NCBI GenBank assembly: GCA_963795665.1
Contig: CAWCIP010000003.1
Coordinates: 294,690 to 358,689, forward strand
Origin: DASUPK01 sp963795665
Lineage (GTDB): Bacteria > Actinomycetota > Thermoleophilia > Solirubrobacterales > 70-9
Direction of reading: 5' to 3'
Length of the DNA: 64,000 bases
In this document: positions 50,311 to 59,353 of the stretch, in pieces
Layout: each line of letters starts with the position of its first letter
How positions within the stretch are numbered: position 1 is the first letter of the stretch
Program-made: the position numbers and the translations under genes
The notes under the pieces: generated by a model
Told to the model about the DNA's origin: nothing
What the model saw: the letters and a program-made list of their open reading frames with translations, nothing else
Databases searched by the model: none

Positions 50311-51468
50311 TCAGCGGACTTCCCCTCTTCCTCGTCGGTGGCGCCCGACCATGATCGAGATCTTCCCAAGGTGCCGGTTGTCGTGAAGGAGCCGATGCGC
50401 CTCGGGGAGATCTCCAAATTCCATCGCCCGCCACAGCACTGGGCGGATCTTCCCGTCCATGATCAGCTGGTTGGCGCGCATGCACTCGTACGCGTTGAAG
50501 GCGTGCGACCCGATGATCTGCTTCTGGCGCATCCAGAGGTAGCGGACGTCGAAGTCGAGCATGTAGCCGGTGGTGGCGCCGCAGGTGACGACCTTGCCGA
50601 ACGGCTTCACGACGAACACCGAGGTCGGGAAGGTCTCCTTGCCGACATGTTCGAAGACGATGTCCGGGGCGTCGCCCAGGATCTCCTTGACCCGCTTGGC
50701 GAAGCGGCGTGACTCCGCGGCCCGCTGCCTCTCCTGATCGGGCGACTCGCCACCCCTCCGCATCATCCCCTCGAAGTCTGTGCGGTTGATGTAGCCGACG
50801 GCCCCAAGCTGCTTGCTCAATTCGCCCTTGGCGTCTGAGGACACCACGGCGACCGCATTCGCCCCGGCGTCCGCGCAGAGCTGGCTCGCGAACACCCCGA
50901 GGCCACCGGCGCCTCCCCAGATCAGGACGTTGTGCCCGGCCTGGAGGGCGCACTGCTTGATCAGCATCCGGTAGGCCGTGAAGTAGGTCACTCCGTAGGC
51001 CGAGGAGTCGACCCAGGAGAGGCCGGGCGGCTTCGGCAGCAGCTGCTGAGCCTGGACCTTGCAGAACTGGGCGAAAGATCCCCAGGTCGTCTGGTACCCC
51101 CACCCCAGCTGGCTCGGCGCCGCGAGCGGATCGAGCCCATGCACCTCGACGTCCTCGTAGGAGGCCCAGTTGGCGTGCAGCACGACCTCGTCTCCCGGCT
51201 TCCACCTGGTCACCCCCGCGCCCACCTTCCAGACGACCCCGGATGCGTCGGAGCCGGGGATGTGATGACCCCACTCGGGATGGTCGCCGTAGCCGAAGAT
51301 CGAGATCGGCTCCGCGAGCGCCGCCCAGACGCTGTTGAAGTTGACGCCCGCAGCCATCACCCGGACGACCACCTCGAAGGCCCCCGGCTCGGGGACCTCG
51401 ACCTCCTCGACGCGGTACGCGCCATCCAGGTCCCCCTCCCGCTCCTTGCGAAGGACCCAGGCGGACAT
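50311..51468 (-). CDS. Crotonyl-CoA carboxylase/reductase-like MDR enzyme
   Basis: A 385-residue medium-chain reductase of the Ccr family. Visible are GVNFNSVWAAL, a WGYQTTWGSFAQFCKVQ insert, the cofactor loop LIWGGAGGLGVFASQL, VVSSDAKGELSKQLGA, DIVFEHVGKETF and IIGSHAFNAYECMRANQL. Ccr reductively carboxylates crotonyl-CoA to ethylmalonyl-CoA with NADPH and CO2. Of the CO2-pocket residues known from Ccr, the Asn and His322 are present, but the Glu in the WG(F/Y)E motif is Gln126. The start at ATG 51468 is the family position; ATG 51585 would add 39 residues and overlap the next gene. Confidence 0.8.
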   Translation of the reverse strand: MSAWVLRKEREGDLDGAYRVEEVEVPEPGAFEVVVRVMAAGVNFNSVWAALAEPISIFGYGDHPEWGHHIPGSDASGVVWKVGAGVTRWKPGDEVVLHANWASYEDVEVHGLDPLAAPSQLGWGYQTTWGSFAQFCKVQAQQLLPKPPGLSWVDSSAYGVTYFTAYRMLIKQCALQAGHNVLIWGGAGGLGVFASQLCADAGANAVAVVSSDAKGELSKQLGAVGYINRTDFEGMMRRGGESPDQERQRAAESRRFAKRVKEILGDAPDIVFEHVGKETFPTSVFVVKPFGKVVTCGATTGYMLDFDVRYLWMRQKQIIGSHAFNAYECMRANQLIMDGKIRPVLWRAMEFGDLPEAHRLLHDNRHLGKISIMVGRHRRGRGEVR

Positions 51469-51506
51469 CGTCTCCGGCAACTCGCCGGGCTCGACCCGAA
51501 GCGGCG

Positions 51507-52034
51507 CTACTGGAACGGGTTCACTCCGGCCTGCTGGTTCTGCCGCCCCGCCTCGTCGCACATCTGCTTTGTGGGCAGGGGGCACTCGTTCGGCCCGACC
51601 TCATGCGAACCGCCTTGCCCCTGCTTGACTGCCTCGCCGATGGCCCTGCAAAGCTCCTTAGTCCAGTTCGGCGGGCACTGGCCATCGGCGAGCTGGTGGC
51701 TCTTACCCAATCCGCGCTTGTAGGCCTGGCCGACCTCCCTGCACAGCTGCTTCGTCCAGTTCGACGGGCAGGAGGGTCCGTCGGGAAGCCGGGTCGAGAG
51801 GGATTGCCCCTGAGAAGCCGTGCTCTTCTTGGCCTTCCCCGAGCCGGCCTGCACCGGTGGTGCAGCCGCGCCCGGATCCGGGGCAATTGAGCTCAAGTCA
51901 GGTTGCGTGACGGCCGCCAGGCTCGGTGCGGGAGCGGGGGCGGAATCGCTGGAATCGCCGGAAACGAGGATCGCGACCAGGCCCGCCACAACCACGAGCG
52001 CCGTCGCGCCAATTGCCATCGTCCGGGGCTTCAT
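51507..52034 (-). CDS. Exported protein with three Cys-pair repeats
   Basis: A 175-residue protein with an N-terminal membrane/signal segment (MAIGATALVVVAGLVAILV), a Ser/Ala/Pro linker (residues 30-75) and three repeats of about 33 residues. These carry SCPSNWTKQLCREVG, QCPPNWTKELCRAIG and ECPLPTKQMCDEAG, each with a Cys pair 8 or 9 residues apart followed by an amphipathic helix and a G/K/Q turn. I do not recognise the family. The regular Cys pairs suggest a disulfide-stabilised extracellular repeat. The third copy is degenerate. Confidence 0.7.
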   Translation of the reverse strand: MKPRTMAIGATALVVVAGLVAILVSGDSSDSAPAPAPSLAAVTQPDLSSIAPDPGAAAPPVQAGSGKAKKSTASQGQSLSTRLPDGPSCPSNWTKQLCREVGQAYKRGLGKSHQLADGQCPPNWTKELCRAIGEAVKQGQGGSHEVGPNECPLPTKQMCDEAGRQNQQAGVNPFQ

Positions 52035-52118
52035 CCCTCAACTCCCTCTCGGCTTGGCCACGCGGCGAGTCTAGCCCACCCCGCGAGACCGAAAGCGGGA
52101 TCGGCTAGCGTGCCGCGC

Positions 52119-52710
52119 ATGTTCTGCCCGCGCTGTGGCACGGAGAACGAGGAGGGCGACCGCTTCTGCGTCTCTTGCGGAGCGTCCCTCCGGAAGGCCC
52201 CCGAACCGTCCGAGCGCAAGCCGCTTCGCGGCGCGGATCCGCGACCTGATCGGCACGACCCCAAGGGCCCGCGCAATCACTGCCGGCACCGCAATCGCGA
52301 TCGCGGTTGCGATCGCCGCATTCATCGCGATCCCCGCTGCCAAGGATTCGAGCGACGCCTATACGACGGCGGCGGACGATCTCTGCGTGCAGTCGAAGGC
52401 GCAGATCGAGGCGGTCGAGCGGCAGATCCCGCCCACCGCGGGCCCGGGTGCGCTTCGCCGAGGCGCTCGTTCCGATCATCGCGGGCTGGCGCTATCAGCT
52501 GAACGCTCTCCCCACCCCCAACGAGCACGCCGAGAAGGCGGCGCAGCTCGACCTCGCGTTGCGCGGCATGGAGATCGATGCGGGCACCCTCGCCCGCGCT
52601 TCGCAATCGGGAGCGGGCGACCTCTTGGCGACTCGCCAAGCAGGGCGACGCCGCGTCGGCCAAGGTCGAGGACGCGGTGAAGGACCTCGACCTCTCGCGC
52701 TGCCATGACA
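52119..52710 (+). pseudogene. Zinc-ribbon membrane protein, frameshifted
   Basis: The ATG at 52119 opens a clear zinc ribbon (MFCPRCGTENEEGDRFCVSC). The frame then breaks near 52215. In the next frame lies a transmembrane helix (AITAGTAIAIAVAIAAFIAI) and AAKDSSDAYTTAADDLCVQSKAQIEA. Another frame carries FAEALVPIIAGWRYQLNALP...LDLALRGMEIDAG, then AKVEDAVKDLDLSRC. Three or more indels are needed. The domain order (zinc ribbon, TM helix, extracytoplasmic helices with Cys) is common in actinobacteria. The true end is unsure. Confidence 0.65.
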
Positions 52711-52845
52711 GTCGCCGTGGGCCTCGTCCGCGTGCCGCCGAGCCGGCGCTGAGCTCGTTCGGGGCCGTCCGGTTGCACCGGTCCGCCAGATGTGATCAAA
52801 TCCCGCGCGACCGAATTTCCGACTGGGATCGGGGAGAAGAAACAT

Positions 52846-53428
52846 ATGAACCGGCGTTACGTCGATCTTGGGATTGAGCAGCGTGCTCGCCCTCTCATTG
52901 GCAGTTCCGGCGCTGGGAGGCCCCTCTAGCCCAATCGCGACCATCTCCGGGAGCGCGAAGAAGGTCGCAAAGAAGGCTTTGAGGGCGGCAAACGCGGCGC
53001 AGGGCACCGCCGAACCAGGCGCTGAGCACCGCGAACTCAGCGAACACCCTGGCCAACACCGCGAACAATGCCGCCAAGGCCGCGCAGACGTCGGCGGACA
53101 ACGCGCAAGACGGCCGCCACCGCGGCGCAGGCATCGGCTGACGCGGCGAACGCGAACGCGAACACGCGGTTCAACGACACCTCGACGTTCACCGGCGCCG
53201 CCTCGGCCAGCAACACCACCACCCCTAAGGAAGCCGTGGCCCAATGTGGAACCGGTACGAACGTGACCGGCGGCGGCTATGACATCGGCGGCACCGACAA
53301 CCACGATCAGGCAGTCATCACCGAGTCGACCTACGGAGACGAGTGGGTGGTCGATGCGCAGGAGATTGCAGGGCCAGGCACCCGGCAACTGGACTCTCAC
53401 TGCGCGCGCCATCTGCGCAAGCCACTAG
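52846..53428 (+). pseudogene. Secreted Ala/Asn-repeat protein, frameshifted
   Basis: After GGGGAG, the ATG at 52846 starts MNRRYVDLG, and one extra base leads to LSSVLALSLAVPALGG (signal peptide). Further frames give a repeat region (STANSANTLANTANNAAKAA, TAATAAQASADAANANANT) and then a beta-rich domain (CGTGTNVTGGGYDIGGTDNHDQAVI...DEWVVDAQEI). The end in a fourth frame is GNWTLTARAICASH with a TAG at 53426-53428. Four indels in 580 bp are implied. It resembles the NAT-repeat protein at 29317-29982 in layout. A terminator follows. Confidence 0.65.
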
Positions 53429-53457
53429 CTGAGCAAAGCACCTCAAGCTGACGCGAC

Positions 53458-53483
53458 GAGGGCCGCCCGCCAGGGCGGCCCTC
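53458..53483 (+). terminator. Terminator hairpin
   Basis: An 11-bp perfect stem GAGGGCCGCCC / GGGCGGCCCTC with a 4-nt GCCA loop, 30 bp after the repeat-protein stop. A CGCGTTT tail follows rather than a clean T-run. Confidence 0.6.
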
Positions 53484-53488
53484 CGCGT

Positions 53489-54909
53489 TTGCGGAGACCG
53501 GCGGCGCCCTTCGCCTCCCGCTCCTGGCTGGCACCCGCGCTGCTCGTCCTTCTCGCCCTGGCGGTGCGCACCGCCGTCGTCGTCGCGGATACTGGATACC
53601 GGCCCGAGCAGGACGCGTTCGACTACGACCGCCACGCCCGCTCGATCGCGTCAGGCGACGGGTATCCCGAGTCCGGGTACGTGGTCGACGGGGGCCCTAC
53701 CGCTCTCCGTCCACCGGGCTACCCGTACTTCCTCGGCGTCGTCTACGCCGTCAGCGGCGACAGCGTCGACGCCGGGCCGATTCGCCAACGTGGCGCTCGG
53801 CGGGCTGGCCGTCCTGCTCCTCTTCCTGATCGCGAGGCGGATCTGGGGGCGCCGGGTCGGCGCTGATCGCCGCCGGGATGGCGGCGGTCTTCCCACCGCT
53901 CGTTCTGCTCAGCCGCGACCTGCTCTCCGAGTCGCTGTTCATCGCGCTCGAGCTCGCCGCGGTCCTCTGCGTGCTCAACTTCCGCCGCGCGGGCGATGCG
54001 CTCCGCTGGGCGGTGGCGGCGGGGGTCCTGACCGGACTGGCCGCGCTGACCCGCAATCCCGGCATCGTGCTCGTGATCCCGATCGCCGTCGGGGCCTGGA
54101 TGCTGCGCCCCGCCTTCAGCGCGCGGGCGCTGGCGGCGCCTGCCGATCGTCGTCCTCTGCACGGCTCTCACCATCCTTCCCTGGAGCGGTGCGCAACGCG
54201 ATTGAGCTCGGCCGCTTCGTCCCGATCACCTCGAGCCTCGGGTTCGCCCTCGCCGGCACCTACAACCACGGACTCGCTGGACGACGACGCGCATCCCGGC
54301 TCCTGGCGGACCCCGGTGGTGACCCCCGACTACAGGGTGCTGTTCCACACCCCCGGAATCGACGAAGGTACACTCGACGCCACGCTGCGCAGCCATGCGC
54401 TGCAGCTTTGCGTGGGACCATCCTTCCTATGTCGCAGAGGTCACCGGAGAGAACTTGCTGCGCCTTTTCGAGGTCGCCGGGAGGATCCGTGGTCGGGGCG
54501 CACAACGTCGGCGGGCAGTTGGTAGCGGATCCCAGGGTGGTCGCGGTGGGCCGCGGCATCGGCAGCGCCACCCCGGCCGCCGAGCGAGTCGGGCTGGTGA
54601 TCGCGGGCATCCTGGCGCTGCTCGGCGTCCTCGCGATCGTGCAAGTCCCGGCCCCGTCCCGGTGCCGATCGGGCGGGCGCAGGTGCGTGCCGCGCGGGCC
54701 CATGGTTCCTCTGGCTGATCCCGATCGTGATGATCTCGCCGCGGCGCCGGTCAACGGCCTGCCCGCGCTACCGGACGCCCGCCGACCCGTTCCTGCTGAT
54801 CCTCTCGGCGATCGGCCTGCTCTGGATCTGGGACCGGACGCTCGGCGGCGAGGAGAGGCGGATTGCAGCCCGAAGGGCGCCGCCGCGATCCTCGGGGCGG
54901 CTGCTCTGA
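53489..54909 (+). pseudogene. GT39-like membrane glycosyltransferase, frameshifted
   Basis: Pieces in all three frames line up as one polytopic ArnT/PMT-type glycosyltransferase. The N-terminal part is LAPALLVLLALAVRTAVVVAD with EQDAFDYDRHARSIASGDGYP (the acidic loop expected for the catalytic Asp). Then come FANVALGGLAVLLLFLIARRIWG, AAVFPPLVLLSRDLLSESLFIALELAAV, VLTGLAALTRNPGIVLVIPIAVG, RVGLVIAGILALLGVLAIVQ and TPADPFLLILSAIGLLWIWD. At least six indels are needed. Such enzymes transfer sugars from lipid carriers outside the membrane. It is broken, or the sequence is poor here. Confidence 0.65.
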
Positions 54910-55398
54910 TCGCGCTCGGCGGATGCGGCGGCGGAGCAGCGACACGACCTCGGTCGTCACCGCTCCCAACAGCCCCGAGAAGCAGCGCTACATAGCCCGC
55001 GCCGACGCGATCTGCAAGCAGGGGCTGAGCCAGGCACAGCGCGATCGGACGCAGGTACCACAACCCCGGCGTCAGCGCACTCCAAGTCCTTCACCGAGGG
55101 CCTGGTCAAGCCCGGGATACCCGTGCTGGAGCGCTTCGCGAGCAGAATGCAAGCCCTCCAGCCTCGTCCGCATCGATTCGAACCTGGAGGCATACCTCGG
55201 CCTCTTCGACGCCCGGTGAGGTGCTCCTTCAGCAGCGACTTCGTCGCGGGCGAGAAGGGAGATCTCAATCAGTCGCACAATCTCGAGCTGTTGCTGGTGT
55301 CGCTGGGCGGTGAGCAGAGGGAGCTCGGCGCCCGGTTCGGCTTCAAGGCCTGCAACGTCGACTTCCTGAGCGTGCTCGGGACACGCCATCGCTCAGTA
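54855..55398 (+). pseudogene. Lipoprotein of the paired-Cys family, frameshifted
   Basis: A lipobox segment (ILGAAALIALGGCGGG) in one frame is followed in others by SPEKQRYIARADAICKQGLSQAQRD, then GEKGDLNQSHNLELLLVSLGGEQRELGARFGFKACNVDFLS. The motifs ADAIC and GFKAC and their spacing match the intact lipoprotein at 5402-5911 (ADVIC, GFRAC), so both belong to one family. The exact start is hidden by a frame change and overlaps the end of the preceding gene. Confidence 0.6.
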
Positions 55399-55402
55399 GC
55401 GA

Positions 55403-56687
55403 ATGGGAGTACTCGGACCCGTGGCCCCAAGCGAGGCGGTCCCGGACGTAGTCGCGCCGCCTCCGCGCCACCCGCGCTTCCCGCTCACGGTCGGCCTGCG
55501 CGGCATACCGGCCCTCGCCATCCTGATCGGCCACGCCTGGTATTTCAACGGCGGCTTCGGCGGGTTCACCGAGAGCATCCCCAACCGCGGCATGGTGCGC
55601 ATGGACGGGCTGGTCGCGCTCTTCTTCCTGCTTTCGGGGTTCCTGCTCTACCGCCCGATGATCGCCCACCGAAACCACGGCGCCGGTTCGCCCCGCGTCG
55701 CCGACTACGCCAAGAGGAGGTTCCTGCGCCTCTATCCCGCGTACTGGGTCGTGCTCATCGTCCTCGCGATCATTCCCGGGCTGTACGGCGTCTTCGGCCC
55801 CGACTGGTGGAAGTTCTTCACCCTGACGGACTTCTTCGACCTCCACAACGCCCACAGCGCCTGCCCGATCGACCTTCGGTTTCGCTGCGGCATGCCGCAG
55901 TCCTGGACGCTCGGCGTCGACATGAGCTTCTACGTGGCGCTGCCCTTCTATGCGGCCGGGGCGGCGCTGCTGGCGCGTGGGCGAGCGGTGAAGAGCTGGA
56001 TGAAGGCGGAGCTCGGCTTGCTCGCGTTGCTGGCGGCAACATCGCTGTTCCTGCAGGGACCGCCGTTCAACATGCGGCACGACGACACCTGGTTCAGGTT
56101 CAGCTTCCTCGGCCACTTCTACTGGTTCGCGCTGGGGATGGGGATCGCGGTGGTTTCGGTCGCCTATTGGCAATCCGAGCTGCCGCGCCCGCTTCGGTTC
56201 GCGGCGGACAACCCGGCCGTCTGCTGGGCGATCGCCTTCGCGATCTATCTGGTGACCCTGTTCGGCTTCTACCCGGCGCCGTTCCCGGTCGCCCCCTTCA
56301 CCGCGCTGCAGTACGTCGAGCTCAACCTGCTGCAGGGGAGTGGCAGCCGTCTTCCTCTTCCTGCCGGCGGTGTTCTCCAACCCGAATCGCGGGCTGCCGG
56401 CCCGAGTGCTCGGCCATCCGGCGCTGATGTGGTTCGGGCTGATCTCCTACGGGATCCTCCTCTGGCACGTGACGATCGCCGTCCAGCTCGGCATCGGCGG
56501 CGCCGACGCCGGCTTCTGGGTGGTCCTGCTCGGCGGGCTGCTGCTGACGGTCCCGCTGGCGGCGACCAGCTACTACCTGGTCGAGCGGCCCCTGATGAAG
56601 TTCAAGTACCGCTCACCTCGCCAGGTACTTCGCGACCGATCCCGACGCCAGCGGCGGCCGGTCGCCGAATCTGGCGGATCGGCGTGA
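55403..56687 (+). pseudogene. Acyltransferase 3 (OafA/YrhL-like), one frameshift
   Basis: A membrane acyltransferase of about 428 residues. Typical parts are GLRGIPALAILIGHAWYF (catalytic His), LFFLLSGFLLYRPM, RRFLRLYPAYWVVLIVLAI, SWTLGVDMSFYVALPFYA and, after a one-base change near 56335, LMWFGLISYGILLWHVTIAV and YYLVERPLMKF. The family adds acyl groups to surface sugars or lipids. Only one indel interrupts an otherwise perfect protein. It is followed by the double-methyltransferase gene after 54 bp. Confidence 0.85.
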
Positions 56688-56741
56688 GGTCCGGGACCAG
56701 CAGGCACTGCGCGGGCCGGCGAGACGGCTTCGCCCGCCGCC

Positions 56742-59346
56742 ATGCGCAGGCGCATGTTCCTCTCCCAGGACGGCGTGGTGCTGAGCACCACGCTCCGGGC
56801 CCTGGAGGAGCTCAGCATCCTGACGCCGTCGCTCGAGGCGGACCGTCCGCTCGCGGAGCTCTACTCCCGAGATCAGCGAGCCAGGGTTCGGCGCGCTGCG
56901 TGTGGCCGTCAGGACCCTGGCGAGCACCGGCTGGCTCGCGGATCCGCCGACCCTGGACCCGATGACCACGGCTCTGCGCTGGACTGAGGCCGGTCTCCTG
57001 GCGATGAGCCTGCGCGACCGCTACGTCGCCACTGGGCGGGCTGCTTGCGCGAATTCGCGAGCACCGAGGACGACGCGTGGACGCGCAACTGGGATGAGGA
57101 CCAGGTGGCGTCCTTCCTGGATCTGCTCGAGCCCGCCTGCGATCGGTGGCGAACCGAGGAGCGCCTCCCGGACGAGCTCGCGGAGCTGGTCGCGGCACAC
57201 CTGGACGCCGGCCTGATCGTGCCGATGATGCTCTGGCTGCACGAGACGGGGAGGCTCTCCGAAGGGGCTCCCGAGCTTCCCGATGACGACCTGGGAGCAG
57301 GCATGGCAAGGCTGCTGGCGGCGCTCTCCTACACGGAGGGGACCGGCGGCGGCTGGACCGATACCGGGCTCCGTGCCCGGTCCTTCGCCCTCAACTTCGG
57401 CGGCGTCGCCACCTACCTGCCATTGCTCGCCCGGCTGCCCGAGCTCTACCGCGGTGAGCTGACCGTGCAGCCGGAGCCCGGGGCAGAACGCGAATGGCAC
57501 GTGCACCGCGAGCTCAACCTGCGGATCAGCGCCAAGGCGCACAGCCGCTATTTCAGGGACACCGATCCGATCTTCCTGGAGATCTTCAACCGCGAGCCGG
57601 TCTCCGAGCAGCCCACCTTCATCGCCGACATGGGGTGCGGCGACGGGAGCTGGCTGTTGCACCTGCACGACCTGATCGAGCGGGGAACGCGCCGGGGAGC
57701 GGAAATGGAGAGCCACCCGCTGACCATGGTCGGCATCGACACCGAGAACACCGCGCTGGAGCAGGCCCGGCGCCACCTCGAGGGCGCAGGTGTCCCGGCC
57801 GTGCTGATCAGAGGGGATGTCACCGACCCTGACCGCCTCGCCTCGGATCTCTTCGAACGCGGGCTGTCGATGCAGGACGGGCTCCACATCCGCTCCTTCA
57901 TCGATCACGAGCGTGCCTATCTCGGCGCCGATGATGTCGACGAGGTGCCGGGCTGGGCCAGCGGCGCCTATCTGGGTCCGAACGGCGGCCCTCTCAGCGG
58001 CGAGGAGGTCGAGCGCGACCTGGTGGCTCACCTGCGTCGCTGGGGACGGCATGTCCCCAAGCACGGGATGGTGGTGCTCGAGGCGCACAGCGTCGCTCCC
58101 GGGATCGCCAGGCGGCAGCTGGGCTCGCTGCACAGCGTCGCCTTCGACGCTCATCAGGCCTACTCGAAGCAGTACCCAGTCGACCACCCGAGCTTCATGC
58201 GCTGCGCGGAGCTCGCGGGCCTCGAGGCCATCGCGCATGTCGAGCGCCGCTACCCGTCGAACCGCCCCTTCGTCGCGATCAGCCTCAACCGCTTCCTCGG
58301 CCCCGGGACGGCGCCCGCCCTGCCGGCGATCGGCGAGGGCGTGCCACGCCGCGACACCTGGCAGCCCGAGCCGGGGGTCGATCTCGAGGACGGCCGCGCT
58401 CTGCACGAGATGCTCTTCACCGGTGGCGACATCCGCCACCCGGCGATGTGGCACTCGGCGGCGACCGGCTCGGTCGTCGCCGGTGCGCTCGCTGCGATCG
58501 AGGGCCGTCTGACGGACGCCGGCAAGGGGGACGTAGTGCGGGTCCTCGACTACGGCGCGGGCACCGGCACGGCGACGATCGAGCTGCTCAAGGCGCTGCG
58601 GGAGAGAGGGTTCGAGCGCCGGCTCCGCGAGGGCGGGATTGGGCTGGAGGTCCACCTCGTGGATCTGCCATCGGGCTGGTACGCGCAGGCCTACGAGCTG
58701 CTCTCCGGCTGTGCGTGGACCCGATTCCACTCCCTGCGGGCGGACGACGGGGGCTTCAGGCCGCTGCTCGAGGTCACGGGCGGCCAGGAAATGGACGTCG
58801 CGATGGCAAACATGGTCTTCCACCTGATCCCGCCGCGGGCCCTCGCGTCCGCGATGGCCCAGCTGGCCGGCGTGCTCGTTCCCGGCGGCAGGCTGCTCTG
58901 GAGCTCGCCCGACCTCGGACCGCCCGGGCGCCTACGACGTCCTGCTGCACGACCCGAACAGAGCGCTCAGAGAGCGGGCCCTGGAGCGACTGCAAACGGA
59001 GGGGCTCGACGAGGAAGCCATGAGCGCCGCTCGCGAGCGCGCCGAACGCCGGATCCTCCCCGCTCCCCTGGCGAGCGACGTCGATGCCGCGCTGGCCCCC
59101 GGCTTCGACGGCGAGACCGAGACGTGCGCCTACGAGATGCGCGCCGAGGAGATCGTCAGGGGCCTGCTCGTGCCGTCGAACCAGGCCGAGTATCTGCCCG
59201 AGATCGAGGATGCCGGCCGGCGCGAGGAGATCATCCGCGAGCTGATGCTCGCCGACGTGATCCCGGCGATGCAGTCAGGGCCGGCCGGGACGGCGCTTGG
59301 CCTGAACCTGCACTGGACCCTGGGCGCGCACACCAAGCGGGCCTAG
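56742..59346 (+). pseudogene. Tandem methyltransferase protein, AprA/GphF-MT-like (frameshifts at both ends)
   Basis: Joined, this encodes about 867 residues. Part 1 (56742-57045, two frames) is a winged-helix-like domain (LRALEELSILTPSLEADR...GFGALRVAVRTLASTGWL). Part 2 is a methyltransferase with ADMGCGDGSWLLHLHDLIERG, MVGIDTENTALEQARRHLE, GLHIRSFIDHERAYL and MVVLEAHSVAPGI. Part 3 is a second methyltransferase with VLDYGAGTGTATIELLKALRE, VHLVDLPSGW and MANMVFHLIPPRALASAM. After a change near 58930 comes a helical tail (LLHDPNRALRERALERLQ, GLLVPSNQAEYLPEIEDAG). The order resembles the MT region of AprA/GphF/SxtA-type polyketide loading modules, but no PKS domain is near. The central 1.9 kb is one intact frame. 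Confidence 0.7.
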
Positions 59347-59353
59347 CCCGGCT

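Noticed and set aside
57021..58823. 600-codon minus-strand ORF opposite the tandem methyltransferase
   Set aside because: The plus-strand frame carries two SAM-binding motifs; the minus frame is a mirror effect of GC-rich codons.
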